A DNA stretch of 64,000 bases from Streptomyces fumigatiscleroticus (GTDB lineage: Bacteria; Actinomycetota; Actinomycetes; Streptomycetales; Streptomycetaceae), in the NCBI RefSeq assembly GCF_014647975.1, contig NZ_BMQF01000004.1, positions 487,181 to 551,180 on the forward strand. The letters are read 5' to 3'. The notes under the pieces were generated by a model, which had not been told where the DNA came from, did no database searches, and saw only the letters and a list, made by a program, of their open reading frames with translations. Positions 15,400 through 29,989 of the stretch are shown here, piece by piece. A program made the translations under genes and the position numbers. Each line of letters begins with the position of its first letter. Positions within the stretch are counted from its first letter, which is position 1.

Positions 15400-16923
15400 T
15401 CAACCGTTTTTCACGCAGCCGCGGCCGTTGAGCGTGAAGTCGTCCGGCGGGGAGTTCCGGCCGCTCCAGGAGGCCAGGAAGCCGAAGGAGAGGCTCTCGC
15501 CCGCGGCGACGGTCCTGTTGTAGTCGGCGGCGGTGGCGGTGACGCGGGAGCCGTCCTGGGTGTGGCTCGCGTCCCAGATCTGGCCGATCCGCTGGCCGTC
15601 CCGGAAGGAGAAGGCGACGCGCCAGGAGTCCATGGCCCGGGCGGTGGTGACGGTGACGGTGGCCTGGAAGCCGTCGGGCCACTGGTTGACGAGGTCGTAC
15701 TGGACGAGGCAGGCCGGCGGCGCGCTCTCGCCGGTGCCGGGCGCGGCACCGCCGGGCGTGGCACCGCCGGGCGTGGCACCGCCGGGCGCGGTCGACGACG
15801 CGGTGCCCTGGGGCTCCGGGTCGGGGTCGGGGTTGCGCTGCGCCGCCGTGCTCTCGGTGACGCCGGCGGACGGCACCGAGGTGTCCGGCGGTGTCCGCGC
15901 CTCGGTGGCGGGCGGGGACGGGCGGGACTCGGCCACCGCGCCGCGTGCGGTGGGGTCCCCGGGCGCCGCGGCGTCGTCGCCGCTGCCGCCGAACGGCATC
16001 AGCGACGCGGCGAGCGCCGGCAGGGACACCAGGACGGCCGCGACGAACAGCCCGCCGCGCAGCACCCGGGCCCGCCGCGAGCCGTTTTCCGGGTCTGTGT
16101 CCTCCGTGTCGGCCGGTGCCGGGCGCCCGGCGCCGAGGCGCACGTCGGCGGCGCGGCGGCGGCGCTCCAGATAGGCGAGGCCGCCCCAGCCGAGCACTCC
16201 CTGGGCGAGGGCGGCGGGCAGTCCCGCGCCGTGCGGCCGCAGGCAGGAGGCGGCCTCGGCGCACACGGCGCACACGGCGACATGACGGGAGAGGTCGTCC
16301 GGGGTGCCGGCGCCGGGCGTCCGGGCGACGGCGGTCAGCAGTCCGGCGTAGCCGCGGCAGGGCGCGTCCAGCGGCCGGTCGAGGTGGTTGCGCTGGCAGC
16401 GGTCCCGGAACAGGCCGCGCACCTGGGCGAGTTCACCGGCCGAGGTGGCCGGGTCCAGCCCGAGCCGCCGGGCCACCACGGGCAGCGGCAGGGCCTCCAC
16501 CTCGGCCAGCCACAGCAGCTCCGCGTCCGCCTCCTGCATGTCGCGCAGGCCGCGCAGCGCGAGCGGGCGGCCCAGCGGCGGCCCGGTGTGGCGGGCGGCC
16601 CGGTCGGAGTTGAGCCACAGCCGCAGATCGGGGTCGAGTTCGTGCCCCTGCCCGCCGGCCTCCCAGGAAGCCGCCGTGGTGCGGACGGCGGTCAGCAGCA
16701 GGGGGATGCGGGGCAGCCGGGACGGCCGGCGGCCGGCGGAGCGGACGGCGCCGGCCTCGGCGGAGCGGACCTCGCGCATGCCCCGCGTGAACGCCTCCGT
16801 GGCCAGCCGGACGGCCGCGGGCGAACCGGCCGTGCACAGGTCGGCGTAGGAGAGCACCGCGTCCCAGCACTCGGCGAAGAGCGCGGCCTCGGCCGCGTCT
16901 GTGGGGGTCGGCAGGTCGGACAT
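15400..16923 (-). CDS. Sigma-like / zinc-finger / TM protein with extracellular CBM2 domain
   Basis: A 507-residue fusion protein. Residues about 12-55 resemble sigma-70 region 2 and 140-180 resemble region 4 (LPLPVVARRLGLDP). H214-x3-C218-x2-C221 (HVAVCAVC) matches an anti-sigma zinc site. One transmembrane helix lies at 288-310. A Pro/Thr/Ser/Gly linker follows, including GGATP repeats near 381-393. Residues 402-504 form a type-2 carbohydrate-binding module with conserved Trp (Trp415, Trp434, Trp486) and a terminal Cys405-Cys503 pair. The layout suggests a cytoplasmic regulatory half connected to an outside sensor or anchor for cellulose or chitin. The sigma-like part may be degenerate. Confidence 0.8.
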   Translation of the reverse strand: MSDLPTPTDAAEAALFAECWDAVLSYADLCTAGSPAAVRLATEAFTRGMREVRSAEAGAVRSAGRRPSRLPRIPLLLTAVRTTAASWEAGGQGHELDPDLRLWLNSDRAARHTGPPLGRPLALRGLRDMQEADAELLWLAEVEALPLPVVARRLGLDPATSAGELAQVRGLFRDRCQRNHLDRPLDAPCRGYAGLLTAVARTPGAGTPDDLSRHVAVCAVCAEAASCLRPHGAGLPAALAQGVLGWGGLAYLERRRRAADVRLGAGRPAPADTEDTDPENGSRRARVLRGGLFVAAVLVSLPALAASLMPFGGSGDDAAAPGDPTARGAVAESRPSPPATEARTPPDTSVPSAGVTESTAAQRNPDPDPEPQGTASSTAPGGATPGGATPGGAAPGTGESAPPACLVQYDLVNQWPDGFQATVTVTTARAMDSWRVAFSFRDGQRIGQIWDASHTQDGSRVTATAADYNRTVAAGESLSFGFLASWSGRNSPPDDFTLNGRGCVKNG

Positions 16924-17094
16924 CGGACTCCTGCGTCCACGAGCGAGGTCAACTCACCATGGTGGCCATGGGGTTGGGGGAACCCTCGCGGCAGGGTGCG
17001 AGCCTTTCACGCCGGCCCCACACTGACAAGCGCGGTATTCACATACGACGAGCCGCCCGCGGAGCCGCCCCCGAAGCCGCCCTCCGAGCCGCTC

Positions 17095-19808
<2,714 letters not shown>

Positions 19809-19813
19809 CGGCC

Positions 19814-19837
19814 GGGGTCCGCCGAGGGCCGGACCCC
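19814..19837 (+). terminator. Hairpin terminator after aldO
   Basis: GGGGTCCG (19814-19821) pairs with CGGACCCC (19830-19837) over an 8-nt loop, followed by TTCTCC. It lies 5 bp after the aldO stop. Confidence 0.55.
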
Positions 19838-19858
19838 TTCTCCGAGCCCCTTTCCCAA

Positions 19859-19874
19859 CCCCTTGTCGAAGGGT
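19859..19874 (+). promoter_or_regulatory. Putative ROK-regulator operator, copy 1
   Basis: CCCCTTGTCGAAGGGT lies just before the ROK regulator gene. A second copy with 14 of 16 identical bases lies at 21152-21167 before the sugar-transporter remnant. The core CCTT-4-AAGG is palindromic. The pairing of the two sites around the regulator gene suggests autoregulation and control of the lac operon. Confidence 0.6.
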
Positions 19875-19899
19875 GCGGCAGCCCTTAGCCTTGCGCCGC

Positions 19900-21123
19900 G
19901 TGAAGCGCACGTCACGCGACATACGCACCGCGAACCGCTACGGCGTGCTGCGCCAGATCGTCGCGGAGTCCCCCACCTCCCGCCAGGAGCTGGCGGCCGC
20001 CACCGGCCTCAGTCTCGCCACCGTCGCCACGCTCGTCGGCGAGCTGCTCGACCTCGGGATGATCACCGAGGTCGGGTTCGAGGACTCGGCCGGCGGCCGC
20101 CCCCGGGGGCTGGTGGCCGTCAACGCCCCGGGCGGCGCCCTGATCGGCGTGGACGTCGCGGAGACCTATGTCCGCGTCGAGCTCTTCGACCTCGCCCTGA
20201 ACGTGCTGGCCCGCGCCGGTGAGGAGCTGCGTCCCCATCGGAGCCGGCCCGAGCAGGTGACCGGGCACGTCGCCGCCGCCGTCGGCTCGGTGGTCGCGCA
20301 GGCCGGGGTGGAGGGCGCGCGGGTGCTCGGCGTCGGGGTGAGCGTGCCGGGCCAGGTGGACCGCGCCACCGGGATCTGCGCGTACGCGCCCAACTGGGAC
20401 TGGCACGACGTACCGCTGCTCGGCCTGCTCGCCGAGCACATCGCCTACCCGCTGTACCTGGACAATCCGCTGCGCGCCTGCGCGGTGGCCGAGCAGTGGT
20501 TCGGGGCCGCCCGCGGACACGGGGACGCCGTGGTGGTCAACCTCGGCACCGGGGTCGGCGCCGGGCTGGTCCTGGGCGGCGGGCTGCACCGGGGGGTGAG
20601 CAACAGCGCCGGGGAGTGGGGCCACACCACCCTGGTGCTGGACGGGCGGCCGTGCCACTGCGGCGACCACGGCTGTGTGGAGACATATGTCGGGGCGCCC
20701 GGGATCATGCTCAACCTGCGGGAGCTCGCCCCGCACAGCCCGCTGCTGCACCCCGGGGACCAGACGGCCACCGTCGACGCGCTGGCCCGCGGGGTCGCCG
20801 CGCACGATCCGGTCGCGCTGGAGGTGCTGCGGACCACCGCCCGCCACCTCGGCGCCGGGATCGCCGACCTGGTCAATCTGCTCAACCCCGAGGTGGTCGT
20901 GCTCAGCAGCTGGGTCGCGGCCACGCTCGGCGAGCCCCTGCTGCACGAGGTCCGCGAGGCCGTCGCCCGGCACGCGCTGCGCCGCCCGCTGGCCGCCACC
21001 GAGATCGTCCTCTCCCCGATCCCCACCGACCCGGTGTGCCTGGGCGCGGCGACCTTCGCGCTGGAGGGCGCGCTCCAGCCGGCCGGCCGCCGGTCCGCCG
21101 AACGGGCACGGCCGCGTCCGTGA
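19900..21123 (+). CDS. ROK family transcriptional repressor
   Basis: A 407-residue regulator: an N-terminal winged helix (residues 15-75, TSRQELAAATGLSLATVATL) followed by a ROK sugar-kinase-like domain. The zinc-type ROK signature CHCGDHGCVETY and the glycine motif LGTGVGAGLVLGG are present. Such repressors (XylR/NagC type) release DNA on binding a sugar. I chose the GTG at 19900 because family proteins begin V/M-K-R-T-S-R-D; GTG at 19873 is possible but lies inside the operator. It heads the galactoside locus with lacZ, so a galactoside-derived inducer is likely. Confidence 0.88.
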   Translation: MKRTSRDIRTANRYGVLRQIVAESPTSRQELAAATGLSLATVATLVGELLDLGMITEVGFEDSAGGRPRGLVAVNAPGGALIGVDVAETYVRVELFDLALNVLARAGEELRPHRSRPEQVTGHVAAAVGSVVAQAGVEGARVLGVGVSVPGQVDRATGICAYAPNWDWHDVPLLGLLAEHIAYPLYLDNPLRACAVAEQWFGAARGHGDAVVVNLGTGVGAGLVLGGGLHRGVSNSAGEWGHTTLVLDGRPCHCGDHGCVETYVGAPGIMLNLRELAPHSPLLHPGDQTATVDALARGVAAHDPVALEVLRTTARHLGAGIADLVNLLNPEVVVLSSWVAATLGEPLLHEVREAVARHALRRPLAATEIVLSPIPTDPVCLGAATFALEGALQPAGRRSAERARPRP

Positions 21124-21151
21124 ACTGACGCACCGTCACTTCTTTGTCCGA

Positions 21152-21167
21152 CCCCTTGCCGAAGGAT
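21152..21167 (+). promoter_or_regulatory. Putative ROK-regulator operator, copy 2
   Basis: CCCCTTGCCGAAGGAT differs from the copy at 19859-19874 at two positions. It lies 127 bp upstream of the substrate-binding-protein remnant that starts the lacZ operon. Confidence 0.6.
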
Positions 21168-21207
21168 CGGCCGAAGGTTACCGTCCCGGGCACCGCGCTG
21201 CCTTCAT

Positions 21208-21248
21208 GCACGTGAGCCATCCGGCTTATCGCACGTGAGCCATCCGGC
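21208..21248. repeat. Two 18-bp direct repeats in the lac operon leader
   Basis: GCACGTGAGCCATCCGGC occurs exactly twice, at 21208-21225 and 21231-21248, separated by TTATC. Each copy holds the palindrome CACGTG. The 23-bp period puts the copies close to the same helix face. They lie 46-86 bp before the start codon of the next gene, so they could be operator sites or a simple duplication. Confidence 0.85.
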
Positions 21249-21293
21249 GCCGAGCCGTTCCGCCGCAGCCGTACTCGAGAGAGGCACGTCAGC

Positions 21294-21507
21294 ATGCCTG
21301 CCATCAGCAGCAGCTGGGACCGCCGATCACTTCTGAGGTCCGCCGCGGGCCTGGCCGCGGCGGGGACGCTCGCCGCGTGCGGCGGCAACAACGGCCGCTC
21401 GGGCGGCGGTGCGGGCAAGGGCCTGGTCCAGTACTCCCACGCCTACGGCGAGGCCGGGACCGAGCAGGCGGTCAAGAAGTACGCGGCCGCCCACGACAAG
21501 GTGAAGG
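21294..21507 (+). pseudogene. N-terminal remnant of ABC sugar-binding lipoprotein
   Basis: The first 71 codons encode a twin-arginine-type lipoprotein signal (RRSLLRSAAGLAAAGTLAACG, with the lipobox cysteine in LAAC), then the start of a mature sugar-binding protein (GLVQYSHAYGEAGTEQAVKK). Such proteins are normally about 430 residues. After DKVK the frame breaks into unrelated sequence and terminates at 21584. The rest of this gene, all of a first permease and most of a second have been lost. Confidence 0.85.
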
Positions 21508-21579
21508 CTGCTGTTCGTCTTCCTCTTCCTCCAGCGGTGGCTGGTGCAGGGGATCGCACAGACCGGCATCAAGGGCTGA
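21508..21579 (+). pseudogene. C-terminal remnant of MalG-type sugar ABC permease
   Basis: In the +2 frame relative to the lipoprotein remnant, bases 21508-21579 encode LLFVFLFLQRWLVQGIAQTG followed by IKG and stop. This is the characteristic end of MalG/LacG-type permeases (last TM helix, then F/Y/L-V-x-G-I-x-x-G-x-x-K-G). Only 23 codons survive, joined out of frame to the binding-protein remnant at about 21507. The stop lies 12 bp before lacZ, the spacing expected for the original operon. Confidence 0.82.
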
Positions 21580-25618
<4,039 letters not shown>

Positions 25619-25630
25619 CCGGCCGCGGCC

Positions 25631-26863
25631 TCAGGCCGTCTCGCCGATCGTCTCCGGGCGGCGTCCCCGTACCGGGGTGAACAGGGCGAGTCCCGCGATG
25701 CCGACGCTGCACACACCGGCCGCCACGCCCACCGCCGCCGTGCCGTGGTGCTCCGCCGCCCAGGTGACGACCGCCGCGCCGGCCGGGGCCGCCGCGTAGT
25801 GGATGGTCCAGAACGCGGAGGTGACCCGGCCGAGCAGATGCTCGGGGGTCACCTGCTGGCGCAGGGACATGGAGCAGGTGCCCGCGACGCTGACGCACCC
25901 GAGGAAGACCGCGCTCAGCAGGGCGACGGCCGGCACGTCGCCCGCCCGGCCGATACCGGCCATGGCGCAGCCGCAGACGGCGACCGCCCCGATCCAGACG
26001 GCTCCGAAGCCGAGCCGGCGCCGCAGGCGGTCCACCAGCAGGGCGCCGGTGACCGTGCCGAGCGCGCCGACGGCCAGGACGGTGCCGACCGTGCCGTCGC
26101 TCCGCCCGAGATCGTGCTTGAGGTGATAGATGATCAGGTCGGTCAGGCCCAGGTCCAGGAAGCAGAACAGGGAGAGCAGTACGGTCAGGGCGCGCAGCAC
26201 GGGGTGGCGCCGCAGGAAGGACGCCCCGGTGAGCAGGTCCCGCCACAGCCCCCGCCGGGCCGGGGCCGGGCCGTCCGGCGCGCTCCCGCGCAGCCGTACG
26301 AGGCCCAGGCAGAGGGCCGACACACCGAAGCTCGCCGCGTCGACGGCGACGGCCGCGGCCGGCCCCGTCCAGGCCGCCACGACACCCGCGCACAGCGGGC
26401 CCGCCACTCCGGCGGCCGCGGCGGTCGCGTTCAGCCGGCCGTTGGCCGCGGTGATCCGCTCGGTGTCGACCAGGGAGCGCACCACGGTGACGTACCCGAC
26501 GGAGAACACCATGCCGACGGCCTCGCACAGCGGCAGCACCACGTACAGCAGCCAGAGGTGCGGCCCCGCGAGCCACACCGCCGGGATCAGCGCGTAGAGC
26601 ACCATGCGCACGAGGTCACAGGCGATGAGCAGCTTCCTGCGGTCCAGCCGGTCCACCACGGCACCGGCGAAGACCCCGGCGAGCACCGACGCCGCGCCGC
26701 CGGCCGCGGTCAGCAGCCCCATGCGCGCGACGGACCCGGTCGCCTCCAGCACCAGCAGCGGCAGCGCGATCAGGGCGAAGGAGTCCCCCAGCACCGAGAG
26801 CGTCTGAGCGGCCCAGAAGATCCCGAAGTCCCGCCCGTACCGCGGCGATCGCGTTCCCTCCAC
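25631..26863 (-). CDS. MFS transporter (MFS_3/enterobactin-exporter-like)
   Basis: A 410-residue, 12-helix transporter of the drug/siderophore exporter type, with typical segments FGIFWAAQTLSVLGDSFALI in TM1, LDRRKLLIACD between TM2 and TM3 and LLGRVTSAFWTI in the second half. The GTG start at 26863 is preceded by GGAGGGAG (complement). It converges on the other MFS gene with only 12 bp between stops. Substrate unknown; lies divergent from a small hypothetical gene. Confidence 0.88.
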   Translation of the reverse strand: MEGTRSPRYGRDFGIFWAAQTLSVLGDSFALIALPLLVLEATGSVARMGLLTAAGGAASVLAGVFAGAVVDRLDRRKLLIACDLVRMVLYALIPAVWLAGPHLWLLYVVLPLCEAVGMVFSVGYVTVVRSLVDTERITAANGRLNATAAAAGVAGPLCAGVVAAWTGPAAAVAVDAASFGVSALCLGLVRLRGSAPDGPAPARRGLWRDLLTGASFLRRHPVLRALTVLLSLFCFLDLGLTDLIIYHLKHDLGRSDGTVGTVLAVGALGTVTGALLVDRLRRRLGFGAVWIGAVAVCGCAMAGIGRAGDVPAVALLSAVFLGCVSVAGTCSMSLRQQVTPEHLLGRVTSAFWTIHYAAAPAGAAVVTWAAEHHGTAAVGVAAGVCSVGIAGLALFTPVRGRRPETIGETA

Positions 26864-26900
26864 CGTCGCTCCCTCCCCGTTCCCCGTACGATGCCTGACG

Positions 26901-27479
26901 ATGAACGATCAAGACGTCCCACCGTACGACGACCAGGACGCCGTCTGGAGCCGTCTGGCCGCGCTGCTGCCCTCGGCCGAGGACGCCGAGGAGGTGCTGG
27001 GCTGTTACGAGATCGGGGAGCAGGAGGCCGGTCTGCTGCTCCTCGTCGACCGGCTGGTGGAGCTGGGGGTGGCGGTGAGCGGGCCGGCGCGTGCCGAGAT
27101 CGCGGTGCTGGCCCAGGACTGGGCCGTCTGGGACCGGATCGGCGACCGGCTCGTCACCCTCCCGGCGGACCGTACGCACCGCTCAGGGCTCCGCGTCTTC
27201 GCGGACGGCGCCGGGGAGCCGCTCCCCGCGGCGTCCGTGCTGCCGGACGGAGCGCCCGAGGAGCTGTTCCTGGTGCCGTGGATCGCCTGCGCCGACTGCG
27301 GGCGGGTCCTGCTGCGCGGGCATCTGCGGGAGTGGTACGGCTTGTTCTTCCTCCCGCGGTGCTATGTCGTCCGTGCCGACGGCCACGCCGACGCGCCGCG
27401 GGTGTTCGACACCGAGACGGACGACGACGCGGTGTGGCACGCGTTCGGCGCGCTGCGCGCGTCGTGCGCGTGCGCCTGA
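26901..27479 (+). CDS. Hypothetical protein, 192 residues
   Basis: I do not recognise a family. The protein has an acidic N-terminal half rich in Glu and Leu helices (AEDAEEVLGCYEIGEQEAGL) and a C-terminal beta-rich half with cysteines (IACADCGRVLLRGHLREWYG and CACA at the end), a possible incomplete zinc site. Codon third-position GC and a clean start support it as a real gene. It is divergent from the MFS gene with 37 bp between starts. Confidence 0.7.
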   Translation: MNDQDVPPYDDQDAVWSRLAALLPSAEDAEEVLGCYEIGEQEAGLLLLVDRLVELGVAVSGPARAEIAVLAQDWAVWDRIGDRLVTLPADRTHRSGLRVFADGAGEPLPAASVLPDGAPEELFLVPWIACADCGRVLLRGHLREWYGLFFLPRCYVVRADGHADAPRVFDTETDDDAVWHAFGALRASCACA

Positions 27480-27546
27480 CGTCCTGTCCGCGGGTCCGTC
27501 GTGGCCGGTCGCTCCCCTGCGGCGGAGCCGCGGAGGGCGACACGGC

Positions 27547-27569
27547 CCCGCACCCCTTCGGGGCGCGGG
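27547..27569. terminator. Hairpin between convergent genes
   Basis: CCCGCACCCC (27547-27556) pairs with GGGGCGCGGG (27560-27569) with one mismatch and the tight loop TTC. It sits between the ends of a + and a - gene, the usual place of a bidirectional terminator. No T run follows. Confidence 0.5.
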
Positions 27570-27570
27570 C

Positions 27571-28083
27571 TCAGTGGTCCGCGCAGCACGGGGTCGGGTC
27601 GGGCACCTCGAAGGGGACGAGCGTGCCGCCCACGGCCGGCATCGCGGCGAGGACGAGTTCGCCGTTCTGCCACTGCGGCCGTACGTGCTCGCGCGTCACC
27701 ATCCGGGTGTCCTCCGCCGGCCGTCCCGGGGCGCCCAGGACCGTCACGCGGTCGATCGCCGAGCGCGACAGCAGCTCGGCGACGGTCAGCGTGCCGGTGA
27801 GCGTGGAGACGCCCGGGTAGATCACCGCGCGGCCCACCGCGTCGGGCAGGCCCGCGGTGACCTCGTGGCCGCCGGCTCGGAGCCGCTCCCGGGCGATGCG
27901 CAGGAGCGGCTCCGAGGGGAAGGACAGGGACAGGACCACGCGCGGCCGGTCCCCGCGCACCAGGTGCGTGCAGCCGAACGCGTCCTGGGGCAGGTCGAGT
28001 CCGGCGGCCAGCTCGTGCAGCAGGTGGTCGGCCGAGCGCAGGTCCTTCACGTCCGTGTCCACCGTGAGGGAGTACCGCGTCAC
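27571..28083 (-). CDS. Hypothetical protein coupled to the PHP hydrolase
   Basis: A 170-residue protein starting at the GTG at 28083, whose start overlaps the stop of the PHP-domain gene (GTGA). No domain is recognised. Notable are a beta/alpha mixture, a single CTHLVRGDRPRVVLSLSF segment and a C-terminal CCADH. Translational coupling implies it acts with, or is co-made with, the secreted PHP hydrolase, although it has no signal peptide. Confidence 0.75.
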   Translation of the reverse strand: MTRYSLTVDTDVKDLRSADHLLHELAAGLDLPQDAFGCTHLVRGDRPRVVLSLSFPSEPLLRIARERLRAGGHEVTAGLPDAVGRAVIYPGVSTLTGTLTVAELLSRSAIDRVTVLGAPGRPAEDTRMVTREHVRPQWQNGELVLAAMPAVGGTLVPFEVPDPTPCCADH

Positions 28084-29792
28084 GAGGGCAGGACCCACAC
28101 GGGGTTGGAGTAGAACCACAGGTCGCGCCACGGGTCGGCGTCGCCGACGACGTCGATGGCCGGGCCCGCCGGGTCCACCGCGGCGCCCATCGCGCCGACG
28201 GCGCTCCGGTTGCCGTCGGTGCCGCGCAGGCGGACGTAGACGGGCCGGTCGACGCGGCCGAGGTCGTAGGTGAGGCGGACGGTGCCGGTGTCCTTGTTCA
28301 CCTCGTAGGACTTGACGACCTTGGCCGTCGGCGCGGTGAAGGTGTCCTTGTCCTTCACCTCGCCGGTGACGTCGCCCTGGATGACGTCCACGCGGGCCAG
28401 CTTGGGCACGAAGCCCGCCCAGTTGGGGCCGCCGGCCAGGGACACGTCCACGGTCAGCGTGACCTTGGTGCCCTTCTTGACCTGGAGCGCGCCGCCGAGG
28501 GTGGCCCAGCGGCTGCCGCCGGAGACACGCACGTCCAGGCCGCTGATCAGCCGGCCGTGGTCGACCCAGACACGGCCGGCCCGGATGCCGTCCATGACGG
28601 CGGCGTAGGAGAAGCCGTCGGCGCCGACGTGGGTGCGGCTGTACTGGCCGGGGAAGAAGTCGGTCGCGGTGATGTCGATCTTGCCGCCGTAGACCGGGTC
28701 GGCGTACCTGCCGTCGGTGGCGAAGTCGCCGCCGGTGCCGCGTGCGGCGGTGTCGGCGTAGACCTGGTGGGAGTCGGAGTTGGCGGTGATCCACCAGGGC
28801 TTGCCCTCGGCGAGGAGGCTGTCCCACAGGCCGCCGACGGTGGCGGTCATCCAGTCGAAGCCGCCCCAGGTGCGGTAGCTCTCCAGCGGGTAGGCCGCGA
28901 AGGAGTCGGCGCCCGGGCTGTTGTCGTAGATGCCGCGGGCGCCGCCCGGTCCCAGTGGCGTGGGCAGGCCGGCGGCCTGGTGGCCGGGGGCGCCCTCCAT
29001 GCCGACGGCGATGCGGTGGCTCGCCAATGTCGCGTCGCGCCAGGCGCGGATCTCGTGCGGGGAGTCGATGCCCTTGCGCGCCGGGTGGTTGGCGAGCATC
29101 AGCGCGTCCTTGACCTTGCGCCGCCTCACCTGGTCGGAGAGGAAGGCCAGACCGGCGATGGCCAGGGCCTCGTTGGCGGCGGAGGAGCCGGTGGCGCCCT
29201 TGACGCTGCCGTCGTAGTCGGTCTCGAACTGCTTGAGCACGGAGACCTCGTTCTTGCCGGGGTGCACGAAGACGGTGCCGTGCTCGGCGGCCGGGATGTT
29301 CCACTCCAGGCCCTGGAAGACGAGGGTGTCCTCGTGGGCGGCGCGGGCCTCCTTGATGTCCGGGTTGACCTTCTCCACACCGATCCTGGCGTGGGTGGCG
29401 CTGCCGTGGTCGGTGATGACCAGCCAGTCCATGCCGTTGCGGGCGCCCTGGCGTACCTGGTCGATGACGCGGTACTTGCCGTCGCTGCTGTACTGGGTGT
29501 GGATGTGGTGGTCGCCGGCCAGCCACAGGAACCCGTTGCCGCGGCGGCGGCCGGTGGAGGCCGCCGCGGGAGCGGCACCGGCGGTGCCCGCCAGTACGCC
29601 GCCGGCCGCCAGGCCCGCGCCGAGCAGGCCCGCGCGGCGCAGCAGCGAACGGCGCGACCGCTGCTCGGGGGTCAGGGCCTCGTCGGGCACCAGGGTGTCG
29701 AAGGCGGCGGGCAGGGCCGCGTCCGTCGTGTGCTCGTGCGTGTGGTCGTGACCGTGGTGATGGTGATGCCCGTGTGCGTGCCCGTGGCCCAT
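28080..29792 (-). CDS. Secreted PHP-domain metallohydrolase (CehA/McbA-like)
   Basis: A 570-residue protein. Residues 1-22 are extremely His-rich (MGHGHAHGHHHHHGHDHTH), then an acidic spacer, then a twin-arginine signal (RRSLLRRAGLLGAGLAAGG, about 47-75). The mature domain starts with the PHP metal motif GDHHIHTQYSSDGK and continues with WLVITDHG, LEWN, ALMLANHPARKG and ANSDSHQ, all expected metal ligands of the PHP family. Such enzymes hydrolyse phosphoesters, amides or carbamates. The C-terminal 170 residues are beta-rich. Divergent from the TetR gene. The function of the His run is a guess: metal delivery or binding. Confidence 0.85.
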   Translation of the reverse strand: MGHGHAHGHHHHHGHDHTHEHTTDAALPAAFDTLVPDEALTPEQRSRRSLLRRAGLLGAGLAAGGVLAGTAGAAPAAASTGRRRGNGFLWLAGDHHIHTQYSSDGKYRVIDQVRQGARNGMDWLVITDHGSATHARIGVEKVNPDIKEARAAHEDTLVFQGLEWNIPAAEHGTVFVHPGKNEVSVLKQFETDYDGSVKGATGSSAANEALAIAGLAFLSDQVRRRKVKDALMLANHPARKGIDSPHEIRAWRDATLASHRIAVGMEGAPGHQAAGLPTPLGPGGARGIYDNSPGADSFAAYPLESYRTWGGFDWMTATVGGLWDSLLAEGKPWWITANSDSHQVYADTAARGTGGDFATDGRYADPVYGGKIDITATDFFPGQYSRTHVGADGFSYAAVMDGIRAGRVWVDHGRLISGLDVRVSGGSRWATLGGALQVKKGTKVTLTVDVSLAGGPNWAGFVPKLARVDVIQGDVTGEVKDKDTFTAPTAKVVKSYEVNKDTGTVRLTYDLGRVDRPVYVRLRGTDGNRSAVGAMGAAVDPAGPAIDVVGDADPWRDLWFYSNPVWVLPS

Positions 29793-29945
29793 GGTGCCCC
29801 TCCTGAGTGCCGTGTGCGGCAGCTGCGTTCCGCGGTGCGCGGAAGCGTCGCGTGGGGAGGATCAAGGCGGAAGATGAACGTTCGACGGCTGAGAAGTGAT
29901 GGCGGGATGCCCCGCGCACGGCGGTTTGCCGGGCGGCTGGGCATA

Positions 29946-29970
29946 CTAGGTTTCTCCCTGGCAGTCCTAG
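29946..29970. promoter_or_regulatory. Inverted repeat upstream of the TetR gene
   Basis: CTAGG (29946-29950) and CCTAG (29966-29970) form a short inverted repeat 20 bp before the TetR start codon. TetR proteins often bind such sites in their own promoter. Arms are only 5 bp, so this is weak. Confidence 0.35.
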
Positions 29971-29989
29971 CTTCCGGGAGGTTCCCTTC

